Origin: Rivularia sp034931125
GTDB lineage: Bacteria; Cyanobacteriota; Cyanobacteriia; Cyanobacteriales; Nostocaceae
NCBI RefSeq assembly: GCF_034931125.1
Contig: NZ_JAYGHM010000009.1
Location: 62,001 to 126,000, forward strand
Direction of reading: 5' to 3'
DNA: 64,000 nt
Under the pieces are notes generated by a model. The model had not been told where the DNA came from, did no database searches, and saw nothing but the letters and a program-made list of their open reading frames with translations. Position 1 is the stretch's first letter. Each line of letters opens with the position of its first letter. Shown here in pieces: positions 7,100-15,853 of this stretch. A program made the position numbers and the translations under genes.

Positions 7100-9058
7100 T
7101 TATGCAATCAATAACCTTGCGCGATCGGCTTGTTCCTGTACAGTTTCTTTCAACCACTCGCTAATCGATTTACCTAATTTAATCGCAATTGTCGGGTCTT
7201 TTGTCAAAGTTTCATAGATTTTCTGCTGCAATTCTGGCTTCTTTTTAAGCGCTAAATCGTTGATTCTACTATCGGAAACAAATTTACGTATCCAAGCGGG
7301 AATATCTGTTTCTTTAACTAATGATTCACCAGCAAAGTAAGCAACAATTCCGATAATTGGAGCGATGATTCCAGCGAAAATTATGACGTGAAATAAACCA
7401 GCGAGAACGACACCGACAATAAGCGCAACCAGATGTCCGACAAATACCGAAAGTCCGCTTAAATCGTCAAATGAAATGGATGTCGGAACTTTCCCAGTAT
7501 GGTCTCCTAAGTCAATAGTTTTACTACCAAATGTACCTAAAGGTAAACCATATTTACTGCATATAGTATCGGTTTCTTCTCTGACTTCATCTTGCACGTT
7601 TGCTAACCAAGCTAATAAGCATTTAGTGACTTTACTATTACCATCGCTTCCCGTTAGCCATGTTTTAGCTCGTTTTTCAATTTCTAATTCTAAAGCTTTC
7701 AGGGTAACAATCTCTCGATCTCGCCAAGATTTAACGCTCGGTTTGACTACTTCTTCTACCAAACCGTTAGCTAATTCTGCTGCTAATTTATTCAGAAATG
7801 CTGGTACATGATTACCGACAATACTCGTTAATTCATTATCCAAAAATTTGCTAATTTCATCCATAAAACCGGATGTACGAATATACACTCTTCCCCAACG
7901 TGCTAAACCTCTAGCAATACATAATTCGGGTTCACCGTCGCGTTTACAAGGTAGATTCGGAAATATTTCTTGACAAATATCAAACACAAAACCCATTTTG
8001 GAAGCGCTACCTGTAAGTAAAATTGCGCTAGGTACAATAGCCTGTTTGTCTAATTTTTGTTTTGCGATTTGTAACTGACTTGCGAATGCACTGCGCCAAC
8101 TTTTATTATCTAATTCAGGTAAAGGTTGATTTAGGATAGCATCAATAATTTTACCATTTACTAAAGGTGAAAATTTAAACTTTCTTTGAATATCTTCGCT
8201 ACCAACGTTAACTAAATCATCTTTATAATTATCTTGATAGTTAAAGTATTCTTCTTTGGCTTTACGACAGCGAAGTTCGCAACGATTTTTATATACAGGA
8301 GTTTGTTTAAAAATTTGCTCTAGTTTTTCTATTTCTGCTAGTTGCCAAATTTCTGCATCGTCGAGATGTTTTCCCAATTTTAAAATATCTTCGCTTTGTT
8401 TGCGATATTGTCGATGTAATTCCAGCGTTTTCTTGAGGATTTCTTTCTCAATTAAAGATGCACCTAAATCGTATCCGAAATCTATCGGAGTATCGGACAT
8501 CCCTTTAACTAAAGTAAAATCTGTAGTGGAAGAACCAATATCAATTACTAATACCGATTTTTCTAACTCTTGAATTGTAAAAATACCGCTTTCTTTAGCA
8601 TGCATTAAAGCACCGCGAGACTCTTTTACAACGGTTGAATTAGGTACAGTTTCGGAAATAAGTTGTTGATAAGTTTGAATTTCTTCTATCCACCATCCAG
8701 AAGGACAACCAACAAAAAAGTAGTTTGTGTCCGTACTTTGAATTTGATTTGTCTCAACTAAATGTTGATAGATCGCGTTAACAAATTCTTTAATGGTTCT
8801 TTGATAAGAGAAATCATCAAATTTTCTAGATTTAAAAGCAATTTCTAAAACAGTTGCATCAGATAGCTGACAAGCCATTTCCCCGATGATAATTCCCCGC
8901 TGTGGATGATGCGCGATCGCAGTTATTTGACTTTTTCTGTTATTAATTAATAGACTTTGCGGGTTAGTTTCCTGATTATCCGCACGTACCCAAGTTAATG
9001 CGGTTTCTCCATGTCCTAAATCAAATCCAATAATTCTTGTATTGTGGTAATCTTGCAT
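7100..9058 (-). CDS. Hsp70/actin-fold ATPase with C-terminal membrane segment
   Basis: A 652-aa protein with the actin/Hsp70 ATPase core. Phosphate-1 is GFDLGHGETALT (residues 11-22), phosphate-2 VIDIGSSTTDFTLV (171-184), and an adenosine-type motif reads LLTGSASKMGF (about 345-358). The region 205-300 is charged and helical. Residues about 536-576 form a hydrophobic double-span (VGHLVALIVGVVLAG... APIIGIVAYFAG), followed by an amphipathic helical tail. It lacks the substrate-binding domain of DnaK, so it is not a standard chaperone. It lies 51 nt downstream of a coiled-coil/membrane protein gene, apparently in one operon. The membrane attachment suggests a scaffold or stress role, which is inference. 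Confidence 0.7.
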   Translation of the reverse strand: MQDYHNTRIIGFDLGHGETALTWVRADNQETNPQSLLINNRKSQITAIAHHPQRGIIIGEMACQLSDATVLEIAFKSRKFDDFSYQRTIKEFVNAIYQHLVETNQIQSTDTNYFFVGCPSGWWIEEIQTYQQLISETVPNSTVVKESRGALMHAKESGIFTIQELEKSVLVIDIGSSTTDFTLVKGMSDTPIDFGYDLGASLIEKEILKKTLELHRQYRKQSEDILKLGKHLDDAEIWQLAEIEKLEQIFKQTPVYKNRCELRCRKAKEEYFNYQDNYKDDLVNVGSEDIQRKFKFSPLVNGKIIDAILNQPLPELDNKSWRSAFASQLQIAKQKLDKQAIVPSAILLTGSASKMGFVFDICQEIFPNLPCKRDGEPELCIARGLARWGRVYIRTSGFMDEISKFLDNELTSIVGNHVPAFLNKLAAELANGLVEEVVKPSVKSWRDREIVTLKALELEIEKRAKTWLTGSDGNSKVTKCLLAWLANVQDEVREETDTICSKYGLPLGTFGSKTIDLGDHTGKVPTSISFDDLSGLSVFVGHLVALIVGVVLAGLFHVIIFAGIIAPIIGIVAYFAGESLVKETDIPAWIRKFVSDSRINDLALKKKPELQQKIYETLTKDPTIAIKLGKSISEWLKETVQEQADRARLLIA

Positions 9059-9109
9059 TTATTTATCCTATCTCAATAGCTATCTTTCTAATCTTCTTTG
9101 ATGCTAAAA

Positions 9110-10129
9110 CTATGGTGCGGGTTCGATAACACTTCCGGGTAATAAAACTCGTTCATCTTTAACAAAAGCGTGTTTTAGCGTTACATAATCGGTAACTTCT
9201 GGGTCGATACTTGGTTCAAAATAGAACATATTCCAAGCTTTTTCTACTTCTATATCTGGCTGATAAATCCGGGCTTCAATTCCATAACTTCTTAATATTG
9301 TGATTGCTTGTTCGATGCGTCTGCGGACTGTAATTGGTAATTTAGTTTCTTCATCTAGCGCATCTGCCATTAATTCTTGAAGATACTCTAATAAGTCTAA
9401 ATTATTTTCTAAACCCACAGTTGGGTTTTTTTCTGTTTTTGAACCGTAACCGGAAATTGTTTGGTCTATGTATTGAAAGTTCTGATATAAATAAGCAAGT
9501 AATTTATCAATGTCTATAGTTATTTTTGGTTGATTTTGAATAATTTGATTTTGAATAGTTTGATTTTGATAATTATCTGTATCGGGTAACTGCTTTTTAA
9601 CAACTTTACTATACACACCTCCCGTGACTAAACCTATTATTGCTCCCACCAAACCCCAGCTAATTCCTCCTTCCAAAGTTCCCGCTAAACCTGCTGCTAA
9701 CAAGCTACTAACGACTACACGGCTTTTTTGTAGTGGCTGTAAAAAAATCTGTTTATAATAACTAGGTGAAGTCCAATTTTGAATATTTCTTTGAGTTTGA
9801 ATAGCTGTCGTGAGAGGAGATAAAATATTTTTACTGAATTCGGCTTGAACTTCGGAAATATCAAAAGATTTTTCTGGGACATTTATACTTAAGTCTTGTA
9901 ATTCAACCGAAGTCAATATTCTCAAATTTGCTTTCATCCCCTCTAACATATTCCTCGCAAGTCGTGCTTGTGGTGGGGTCAATTCTTTGATATATTCCCC
10001 ATTGAGATCCGTAAGTTGATTTAATTCATCTTGGACTATTTTAACTATTTCCTCGATTGTATTTGCAGTTCCGAGAGAAGACTTAAGTTTTTCCTTGAGA
10101 TTCTGATATTCCGATACAAGATTTTTCAT
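9110..10129 (-). CDS. coiled-coil protein with glycine-rich membrane hairpin
   Basis: A 339-aa protein of unknown function. Residues 1-130 are helical and charged (NLVSEYQNLKEKLKSSLG... LARNMLEGMKANLRIL). Residues about 133-174 form a glycine-rich hydrophobic pair (LLAAGLAGTLEGG... LVGAIIGLVTGG). A soluble region follows, with a KTEKNPTVGLENNLDLLEYL helix and a C-terminal domain ending DERVLLPGSVIEPAP. It is the first gene of the leftward operon with the Hsp70-like ATPase and Uma2 gene, and is probably the ATPase's membrane partner. I do not recognise a named family. Confidence 0.65.
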   Translation of the reverse strand: MKNLVSEYQNLKEKLKSSLGTANTIEEIVKIVQDELNQLTDLNGEYIKELTPPQARLARNMLEGMKANLRILTSVELQDLSINVPEKSFDISEVQAEFSKNILSPLTTAIQTQRNIQNWTSPSYYKQIFLQPLQKSRVVVSSLLAAGLAGTLEGGISWGLVGAIIGLVTGGVYSKVVKKQLPDTDNYQNQTIQNQIIQNQPKITIDIDKLLAYLYQNFQYIDQTISGYGSKTEKNPTVGLENNLDLLEYLQELMADALDEETKLPITVRRRIEQAITILRSYGIEARIYQPDIEVEKAWNMFYFEPSIDPEVTDYVTLKHAFVKDERVLLPGSVIEPAP

Positions 10130-10568
10130 AATTAAACATACACGATTAATATTAAATTATAGAATTTAGTCACTTATGATAATTTATTCTTTGATTAAGC
10201 ATTTTGGCATCATCCTATAGTATGTTTAGTCCTAGCTATTACTACCCTTAAAGACATATTGTTTCATACTTATCCTGAATTCTTAACTTTAATAATTTAG
10301 ACCTAGCCTACTTACTTTTACCTACGATATCAGTACAAGTAAAGTTTATCGAATACACTTACTTCTCTCCTAACAGAAAATTATAGAAGCTAAGGGAGTA
10401 AGGAGTAGACAAAGAAATCACATTAATATTATTCTTTTTGTAAATAATTTTGTGTAGTGCGTAACAGTTGACTGTATAAGGTAATTTATATCACTTGACG
10501 TTGCGATCAAATCGAAACTATGATGTCTTGATTATCCGGATAAGACCGCGAATATCTGGATAAGCTTT
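10130..10568. other. divergent spacer, promoters expected
   Basis: This AT-rich gap separates the leftward Hsp70-like operon from the rightward beta-lactamase-fold gene. I see no repeat, RNA gene or convincing operator. A short direct repeat TATCCGGATAAG / TATCTGGATAAG lies at about 10533-10564, just before the rightward gene. Confidence 0.4.
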
Positions 10569-10604
10569 GTGAGTAAATCCAATTATATCCTCCAACACAC
10601 ACGC

Positions 10605-11669
10605 ATGAAATTGAACTGGTTTTTATTTAGCCTTGCCAGTATTGTAATGCTATCGGCTCCGGCTAAAGCAGCAAAATTACCTCAGCAACCGATTGACTCA
10701 TCTAAAGCAGCCGTTAGTGACATTAAATACAATAATTATAAAAAGTTAATTGCTGAAAATAGTTCGGATTTATCGTTACCTGGAATCAAATTTACTCCCT
10801 CTCAACCTGAAACTATCTTTTCAAATCCCAGTGATGGTTCTTCGTTTGCGGGAGTGCTTCATTTGGGGAGAGAAATATCACCGCTTCATACGAGAATTCA
10901 AAATTTAATGAATCGCTATAGTTATCTGGAACCAGGAATGTTTTTTCTGGATTTAGAAACAGGTGATTATCTCGATATTAATGGAGGTAAAGCATTTTCG
11001 GCAGCTAGTACCATTAAATTTCCGATTTTAGTTGCGTTATTTCAAGAAGTAGATGCAGGTAGAATTGATTTACAAGAAACCCTCGTGATGCGTCGTGATT
11101 TGGTTACTGATGGTTCTGGAGAGATGCAGGATAAACCTGTAGGAAGTAAATTTTCCGTTTTAGAAACAGCAACAAAAATGATGACGATTAGCGATAATAC
11201 CGCTACAAATATGATTATCGATCGCTTGGGTGGAAAAGCAAAATTAAATCAATCTTTTCAGACTTGGGGATTAAAAAATACTGTAATTCGTAACTTATTA
11301 GTTGATGGGAACGGAACAAATACAACTAGTGCAAAAGATTTAGTCCAGCTTGCAGCCTTGATAGCCAATAATAAACTAATTAGCGATCGCAGTCATTCCC
11401 AAGTGTTTGAAATAATGCGCCACTGTCACAACGATAGTATGTTACCTGCTGGCTTAGGTAAAGGTGCAGTAATTGCTCACAAAACCGGAACCTTGAGATT
11501 TGTACTTGCAGATGCTGGAATTATCCAGACTCCCAGCGGTAAACGTTATCTAGCAGGAATCATGGTCAAGCGACCGAATCATGATTCTAGAGCTACAGAC
11601 TTTATTCGTCAAGTTTCCCAAATTATGTATAGTCATTTCGATCATCCACAAATAACAACATTACCTTAA
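10605..11669 (+). CDS. class A beta-lactamase-fold serine hydrolase, secreted
   Basis: A 354-aa protein with a Sec-type signal peptide (MKLNWFLFSLASIVMLSAPAKAA). It carries the serine active-site set of the beta-lactamase/PBP fold: SAASTIKF (SxxK, Ser135/Lys138), SDN (196-198) and KTG (293-295). The omega-loop glutamate (ExxLN) of true class A lactamases is not visible between SDN and KTG, where the segment reads RNLLVDGNGTNTTSAKDL. A D-Ala peptidase or a lactamase relative without fast deacylation is therefore as likely as resistance. A GTG at 10569 is an alternative start; I prefer ATG 10605 because the signal peptide begins there. Confidence 0.75.
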   Translation: MKLNWFLFSLASIVMLSAPAKAAKLPQQPIDSSKAAVSDIKYNNYKKLIAENSSDLSLPGIKFTPSQPETIFSNPSDGSSFAGVLHLGREISPLHTRIQNLMNRYSYLEPGMFFLDLETGDYLDINGGKAFSAASTIKFPILVALFQEVDAGRIDLQETLVMRRDLVTDGSGEMQDKPVGSKFSVLETATKMMTISDNTATNMIIDRLGGKAKLNQSFQTWGLKNTVIRNLLVDGNGTNTTSAKDLVQLAALIANNKLISDRSHSQVFEIMRHCHNDSMLPAGLGKGAVIAHKTGTLRFVLADAGIIQTPSGKRYLAGIMVKRPNHDSRATDFIRQVSQIMYSHFDHPQITTLP

Positions 11670-11687
11670 AAATTTTACAACCACTAA

Positions 11688-11716
11688 TGTAGAGACGTAG
11701 CACTGCTACGTCTCCA
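11688..11716. repeat. 29-bp palindromic repeat, copy A
   Basis: The core GAGACGTAGCA-C-TGCTACGTCTC is a perfect 11-bp-arm hairpin 23 nt after the preceding stop codon. The whole 29 bp recur exactly, inverted, at 15719-15747. Without a T tract it is not a standard terminator, although it could stabilise the transcript end. Confidence 0.8.
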
Positions 11717-11741
11717 TAACTTGAAATATAACTAAAAACAT

Positions 11742-12410
11742 TTATTTATAATTCCCCATCAACCTGTTAATCGAAGAAGAAATAAACCGATAACCTTTAC
11801 GAACAAAATTCAACAAAGAAAGCGGTACTCGTAATTTTAAAGGATAAATCAAAGGCAGATATATCCAATAATATGCTTTCTTCAAACTATCCCACTTAGA
11901 GCAATATTCTTGTTGTAAAAAATCTGAGATATCTACAACTAATCCTCTACCTTCATACATCATTACATTACGTGCATGGACATCGTGGGGAAAAAGTCCG
12001 CAATTGCGAGCGTAATCTAAAGCGCGATCAATATCTTGGATAACTCGCTTCGGAACCCGAATACCAAGTTGAATACAGTCCCATATCGTAACCCCATACA
12101 GCCGTTTCAAAACTAAAAAGCCATCTTCAGCGTAAAATAATTCAGAAAAAGCAGGATGTTTACCCAAACGCTTGTAAACTTCTACTTCTTCCTCAAAACC
12201 AGGTCTTCCCGGTGCGTAAATCTTAACAACTAAATCTGGAAAATCGGGATGATGAACTACCGCTGCATAATTTCCCGTACCAACAAGCATCCACGGGTAG
12301 GGTATATGACAAACTTTTATCGGGTCGTGGGGATTGACGCTTTCTATTTGCAGTTTAGGAAGCAATTCAACATGAATATTCTCGGTCAAGCGGTTTATTT
12401 GCAAGTTCAT
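11742..12410 (-). CDS. RIO-like/atypical serine/threonine protein kinase
   Basis: A 222-aa compact kinase-fold protein. Visible elements are a glycine loop-like GTGNYAAVVHH, the ATP-anchoring lysine in DLVVKIYAPG, the acidic helix FEEEVEVYKRLG, the catalytic loop FPHDVHARNVM (Asp and Asn in place) and the metal-binding aspartate in GLVVDISDF. The C-terminus is basic and hydrophobic (WIYLPLIYPLKLRVPLSLL) and may touch membrane. The length and the HDVHxRN form resemble small bacterial kinases acting on proteins or small molecules. I prefer ATG 12410 over an upstream start that adds eight residues. Confidence 0.7.
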   Translation of the reverse strand: MNLQINRLTENIHVELLPKLQIESVNPHDPIKVCHIPYPWMLVGTGNYAAVVHHPDFPDLVVKIYAPGRPGFEEEVEVYKRLGKHPAFSELFYAEDGFLVLKRLYGVTIWDCIQLGIRVPKRVIQDIDRALDYARNCGLFPHDVHARNVMMYEGRGLVVDISDFLQQEYCSKWDSLKKAYYWIYLPLIYPLKLRVPLSLLNFVRKGYRFISSSINRLMGNYK

Positions 12411-12507
12411 TCTTAATAAACACCCTGATATCAAGATTTACGAGAAATTCTCTCAAACAAAAATTACCATAAAGTTACCACACAACTACGATCAAATACC
12501 GTCTCAA

Positions 12508-12579
12508 CCTCACCCCGTCCTATGTCCCCCGGATAACAGACACCCCTCTCCTTAGCAAGGAGAGGGGAAGGGGGTGAGG
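12508..12579. repeat. nested inverted repeat (CCTCACCCC family), copy 2
   Basis: CCTCACCCC (12508-12516) and GGGGTGAGG (12571-12579) enclose the same inner stem, CCCCTCTCC...GGAGAGGGG (12543-12567), as the copy at 5174-5229. This copy carries an extra stretch between the outer and inner left arms. Short tandem units of the CCCTACTC/CCCTATTC type follow at 12665-12703. Confidence 0.7.
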
Positions 12580-12742
12580 TCAGGATTTATATTGCATCCA
12601 ACTAAAACTAAATAGGTTCGTAGAAATAAATCAAACTATATAACAGAATATAAAGGCTCTTCCCCTATTCCCTACTCCCTATTCCCTACTCCCTACTCCC
12701 TTACAACGATATATCTTCTACCTCCAGAAGATCAAATCAGCT

Positions 12743-13912
12743 TTAATTCCGATTCGCTACGAGCAATTCTCCATTTTGATTAATCTCTACGCTCGAATCC
12801 GGAAAATCATGCTTATTTAAATAGCGTACTAACCGCACCGTATTAAAATTCTGGTCAATATAAGGAATTCCTTGTTTATTCATTCGTACTGGAATAATTT
12901 TCGCTTTCTCTAAACTTCCTTGAGGACTCATTTCGACTTCTAATATCATCGAGTAACCCGTTTGTGCAGCAGTTGCTAAAGTTCGATATCCTAAAAAATT
13001 TCCTAAAGAATAAGCAATCAGTTTTCCTTTATACATTTCCATCGCTCTGGGTACATGGGGTCCATGTCCTAATACTAAATCTGCTCCTTCATCAATCATT
13101 TTTCGAGCAAATTTAATCGAATTTCCGCGATTTTCTCCATAGAAATATTCTGTTTTATTCTTAGTATGTAAAGCGCTCGTTCCTTCAGCACCTGCGTGCA
13201 TCGATATAATTACTATATCTGCTTGCTCTCTGGCTTTTCTGACAAGTGAAGCGGCTGTTTTTAAATCGTGAATAGAATTAAAAAAATCATAGGGTGCAAA
13301 TCCAATCATCGCTATTTTATTATTATTCTTGTTTAAAAAGAGAATTTTGTTTTTATGACCTACTGTTTCAATCCCAGCGTTTTTTAAATTCTTCGTAGTA
13401 TCCTTAAAACCGACAGCACCAAAGTCATTTGCATGATTATTTGCTACGTTAAATACATCGAATCCCACATCAGCAAATAGTTTGGCATATTGTGGTGGAG
13501 AACGAAAAGCAAAAACCTGTCCTCGACTAATATCTTTGGCTGAATAAGGATAATTAGTTAAACTCGTTTCAAAGTTACCAAATAGTAAATCTGCTCTGCT
13601 CAAATAAGCTCTTACCGATTTTGGAATTAATTGATTGGAATCCGCTGGAAGTCTTTGGTTAGGATAATTCGTACCAGGTATAACATCACCAACTGCTTGA
13701 ATAATAATTGACTTGGCACGATTTTGTTGATTAGCAATTGAGATTTCTACAGAATTTGATACTGATGGTGTTGTTGTTGTTTTTCCTAAAATTGCATTAT
13801 ATGTTGGTACTTTTACTTGAAGACGAGTGAGTAAACCTATACCGATACCTATAATAAAACAACAACCAATAAAGCTTGCCGAAAGCGATACCTTCAGCCT
13901 TTGATTTAACAT
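12743..13912 (-). CDS. CapA family protein (metallophosphatase fold)
   Basis: A 389-aa protein with an N-terminal membrane anchor (residues about 12-30, ASFIGCCFIIGIGIGLL) and a CapA-type calcineurin-like domain outside the membrane. Motifs include AVGDVIPGTNY, FGNFETSLTN, NVANNHANDFG, VIISMHAGAEG, DLVLGHGPHVPRAME and IAYSLGNFLGY, covering the metal-binding Asp, Asn and His positions. CapA homologues take part in poly-gamma-glutamate capsule formation, but most cyanobacterial members have no proven substrate. No capB or capC gene is nearby. Confidence 0.85.
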   Translation of the reverse strand: MLNQRLKVSLSASFIGCCFIIGIGIGLLTRLQVKVPTYNAILGKTTTTPSVSNSVEISIANQQNRAKSIIIQAVGDVIPGTNYPNQRLPADSNQLIPKSVRAYLSRADLLFGNFETSLTNYPYSAKDISRGQVFAFRSPPQYAKLFADVGFDVFNVANNHANDFGAVGFKDTTKNLKNAGIETVGHKNKILFLNKNNNKIAMIGFAPYDFFNSIHDLKTAASLVRKAREQADIVIISMHAGAEGTSALHTKNKTEYFYGENRGNSIKFARKMIDEGADLVLGHGPHVPRAMEMYKGKLIAYSLGNFLGYRTLATAAQTGYSMILEVEMSPQGSLEKAKIIPVRMNKQGIPYIDQNFNTVRLVRYLNKHDFPDSSVEINQNGELLVANRN

Positions 13913-14256
13913 TTTTTACTCCTCACACTATGGTTTTAATCTAACTAAGTGCTTAGCGAACAGGTTCAGTGTAAACAACTATTTTATACTTTTAAATTCT
14001 AAATCTATGTATTTATTCTAGTTTCGCTATAACCGCTGTGTTAATTTTTGAAGTAGATACATCGTAATTATATAGGAATTTATAAAAAAGATTAAGAGTA
14101 TCTTTTGTTACTCTAAATTTATTTTTATTTGTTTCCATTCGGCTAGTAAAATATTGTGTGAGGCTCTGCCTTTCATCATAACCCGAGGCAGAGCCTCTAA
14201 ATACCAGTTCCCAGGCTGAGCCTGGGAACTAGAAAACTAGAATTTTGCACCAGTAT
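13913..14256. repeat. spacer with composite palindromic repeat
   Basis: The stretch 14160-14196 is a hairpin (GAGGCTCTGCC...GGCAGAGCCTC). It is followed at 14207-14229 by the palindrome GTTCCCAGGCT-G-AGCCTGGGAAC. The same combination occurs after msrB (6229-6273). The rest of the spacer is AT-rich without a recognised gene. Confidence 0.65.
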
Positions 14257-15582
14257 CTATTGCTTCAACTTCAAAGCGTCTTTTACGGATACACCTTCGT
14301 TCTCCGTACCGAAATACCACAAACCAGCAGCCGCTTCGGCACGAGTTACAGCTTTCTTCGGTTGAAACAAGGTTGTATAACCAAATACCCGACGAATATT
14401 TGATTGTTCGCCGTTTTGATAATCTGCTAACACTGCTCGTAGGGCTTTGGGGTCAATTTTTGCTGCATCTTGGAAACCCCAAGTTTGTTTAACTGCATCT
14501 AAGGAAGCGTTAGATAAACCTTGACGACTATCCAGAGGAACTTTCCACAACAGCATTTGTTCTCTGGTTAACGGTGCATCAGGACGAAATAAAACTTGTG
14601 TAGAATCCCCAGATAAAGCACTAGGAATCAATCCAGCTTCGGCTAATCCTTGAATTGCAGCAAAGTCTGGGTCTGTGTTGGAAACGTCGCTAAAAATACT
14701 TTTTGCACCCGCCGCAGGTAAGCGAATTTGCTTAGAAGGCGAGTTCGTGTACATCGCATTATTCGCAGCAACCACCCAGCTTGCGTATTGCCGACGGGTA
14801 ATATTGGTGTTGGGTTGAAACTGGTTTGAAGCGCTGTCAGTTTTAGCAGCATTAGCTGGAACCGATAACACACCCAATTTGGCTAAATCTTGGATATATG
14901 GCTGTAATTCTTGGGGTGCTTTGTTTATATCATCAAATTGCGACTCAATCGTGGTTTGGGTTTGAGCAGGTTGTGATTTTGCTGTCTCTTCGGGTTGTAC
15001 TGGACCAATGAAATCAGGATTATTTGTTGTAGCAGTTGTTGAGGTAGTTTGGGAAGTGGTGCTAGGTGAGTATTCAATTACCAACTCAGTAATTTTTTGC
15101 GGTTGATTCGGTTGTGTATTTGCAACGGTTTTCGGTTCAACGTCAACCTTCACTTCTGAATTATTTCGCTGTGCGATAAATTCCCCCGGTTGTCCATCTT
15201 CGGGTTGTTTGATAACTTCCCACTTATTTGACCTAAACTCTTTATTATAAAAATCAACTATAAAATTACTGGGGTCGGAACTCAGCCAGCTAGCCGAAAA
15301 TTTTCCTGTATTATCGCTACTTGGGGTAACTGACTGTAATTCAGCGTTCGGATATATAGGAACATCTGAGGGGAAATCTGCTGGTAAGGTTTTTGCAGGT
15401 TGCTGTTGAGTATCATTATTATTTACCTGTTTAGCACCAAAAATAGCTGGGTTCTCTTTCAATCTAGAATCAGCTTGCAAGGATTGCTCGATATTTTTGG
15501 CAAAGGGAGTATTTGCACAGCCTGTTAAAGTTGAAAATAAGAGAGCAATTAAAAGTACACCTGGGTATTTGCAGTGCAGCAC
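14257..15582 (-). CDS. SLH-domain lipoprotein
   Basis: A 441-aa secreted lipoprotein. The lipobox LTGC places the acylated cysteine at about residue 22 after a hydrophobic signal. Residues 65-170 form a small domain (PADFPSDVPIYPNAELQSV... KEFRSNKWEVIKQPEDG). A Thr/Gln-rich linker follows (about 170-210), then two to three S-layer-homology units with the typical ITRRQYASWVV, FSDV...DFAAIQGLAEAGLIP, FRPDAPLTREQMLLW and VTRAEAAAGLWYFG. SLH units bind peptidoglycan-linked polymers, so the protein probably bridges outer membrane or periplasm and the wall. It is monocistronic. Confidence 0.85.
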   Translation of the reverse strand: MLHCKYPGVLLIALLFSTLTGCANTPFAKNIEQSLQADSRLKENPAIFGAKQVNNNDTQQQPAKTLPADFPSDVPIYPNAELQSVTPSSDNTGKFSASWLSSDPSNFIVDFYNKEFRSNKWEVIKQPEDGQPGEFIAQRNNSEVKVDVEPKTVANTQPNQPQKITELVIEYSPSTTSQTTSTTATTNNPDFIGPVQPEETAKSQPAQTQTTIESQFDDINKAPQELQPYIQDLAKLGVLSVPANAAKTDSASNQFQPNTNITRRQYASWVVAANNAMYTNSPSKQIRLPAAGAKSIFSDVSNTDPDFAAIQGLAEAGLIPSALSGDSTQVLFRPDAPLTREQMLLWKVPLDSRQGLSNASLDAVKQTWGFQDAAKIDPKALRAVLADYQNGEQSNIRRVFGYTTLFQPKKAVTRAEAAAGLWYFGTENEGVSVKDALKLKQ

Positions 15583-15718
15583 GGGAAATTATTAATAAGA
15601 CTTCAACTATTAACCTAGCGCAGAATATAGGTAAGATTGAAATTTTTGTTGGATGCTAAGAGCGCAAGTTGTAGCGTAGCAAATCCTTGATGATGGATCG
15701 TGATGATTTCACATTGCT

Positions 15719-15747
15719 GGAGACGTAGCAGTGCTACGTCTCTACAT
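15719..15747. repeat. 29-bp palindromic repeat, copy B
   Basis: This is an exact reverse-complement copy of 11688-11716. It lies in the divergent spacer between the SLH lipoprotein gene and the GNAT-like gene. Confidence 0.8.
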
Positions 15748-15853
15748 GGGTTTCGCGTTTACAAACAAATAATTAAAATAACCCTATAAAAATCGCATAA
15801 TTGACAATTAGACTGTAACTTTTGAAATTAAATGTAGAGGTTTACTACCGAAT

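Noticed and set aside
11692..11714. Hairpin after the beta-lactamase-fold gene as a rho-independent terminator
   Set aside because: No T run follows it, and the identical hairpin occurs inverted in a non-terminator position at 15.7 kb, so I list it as a repeat.
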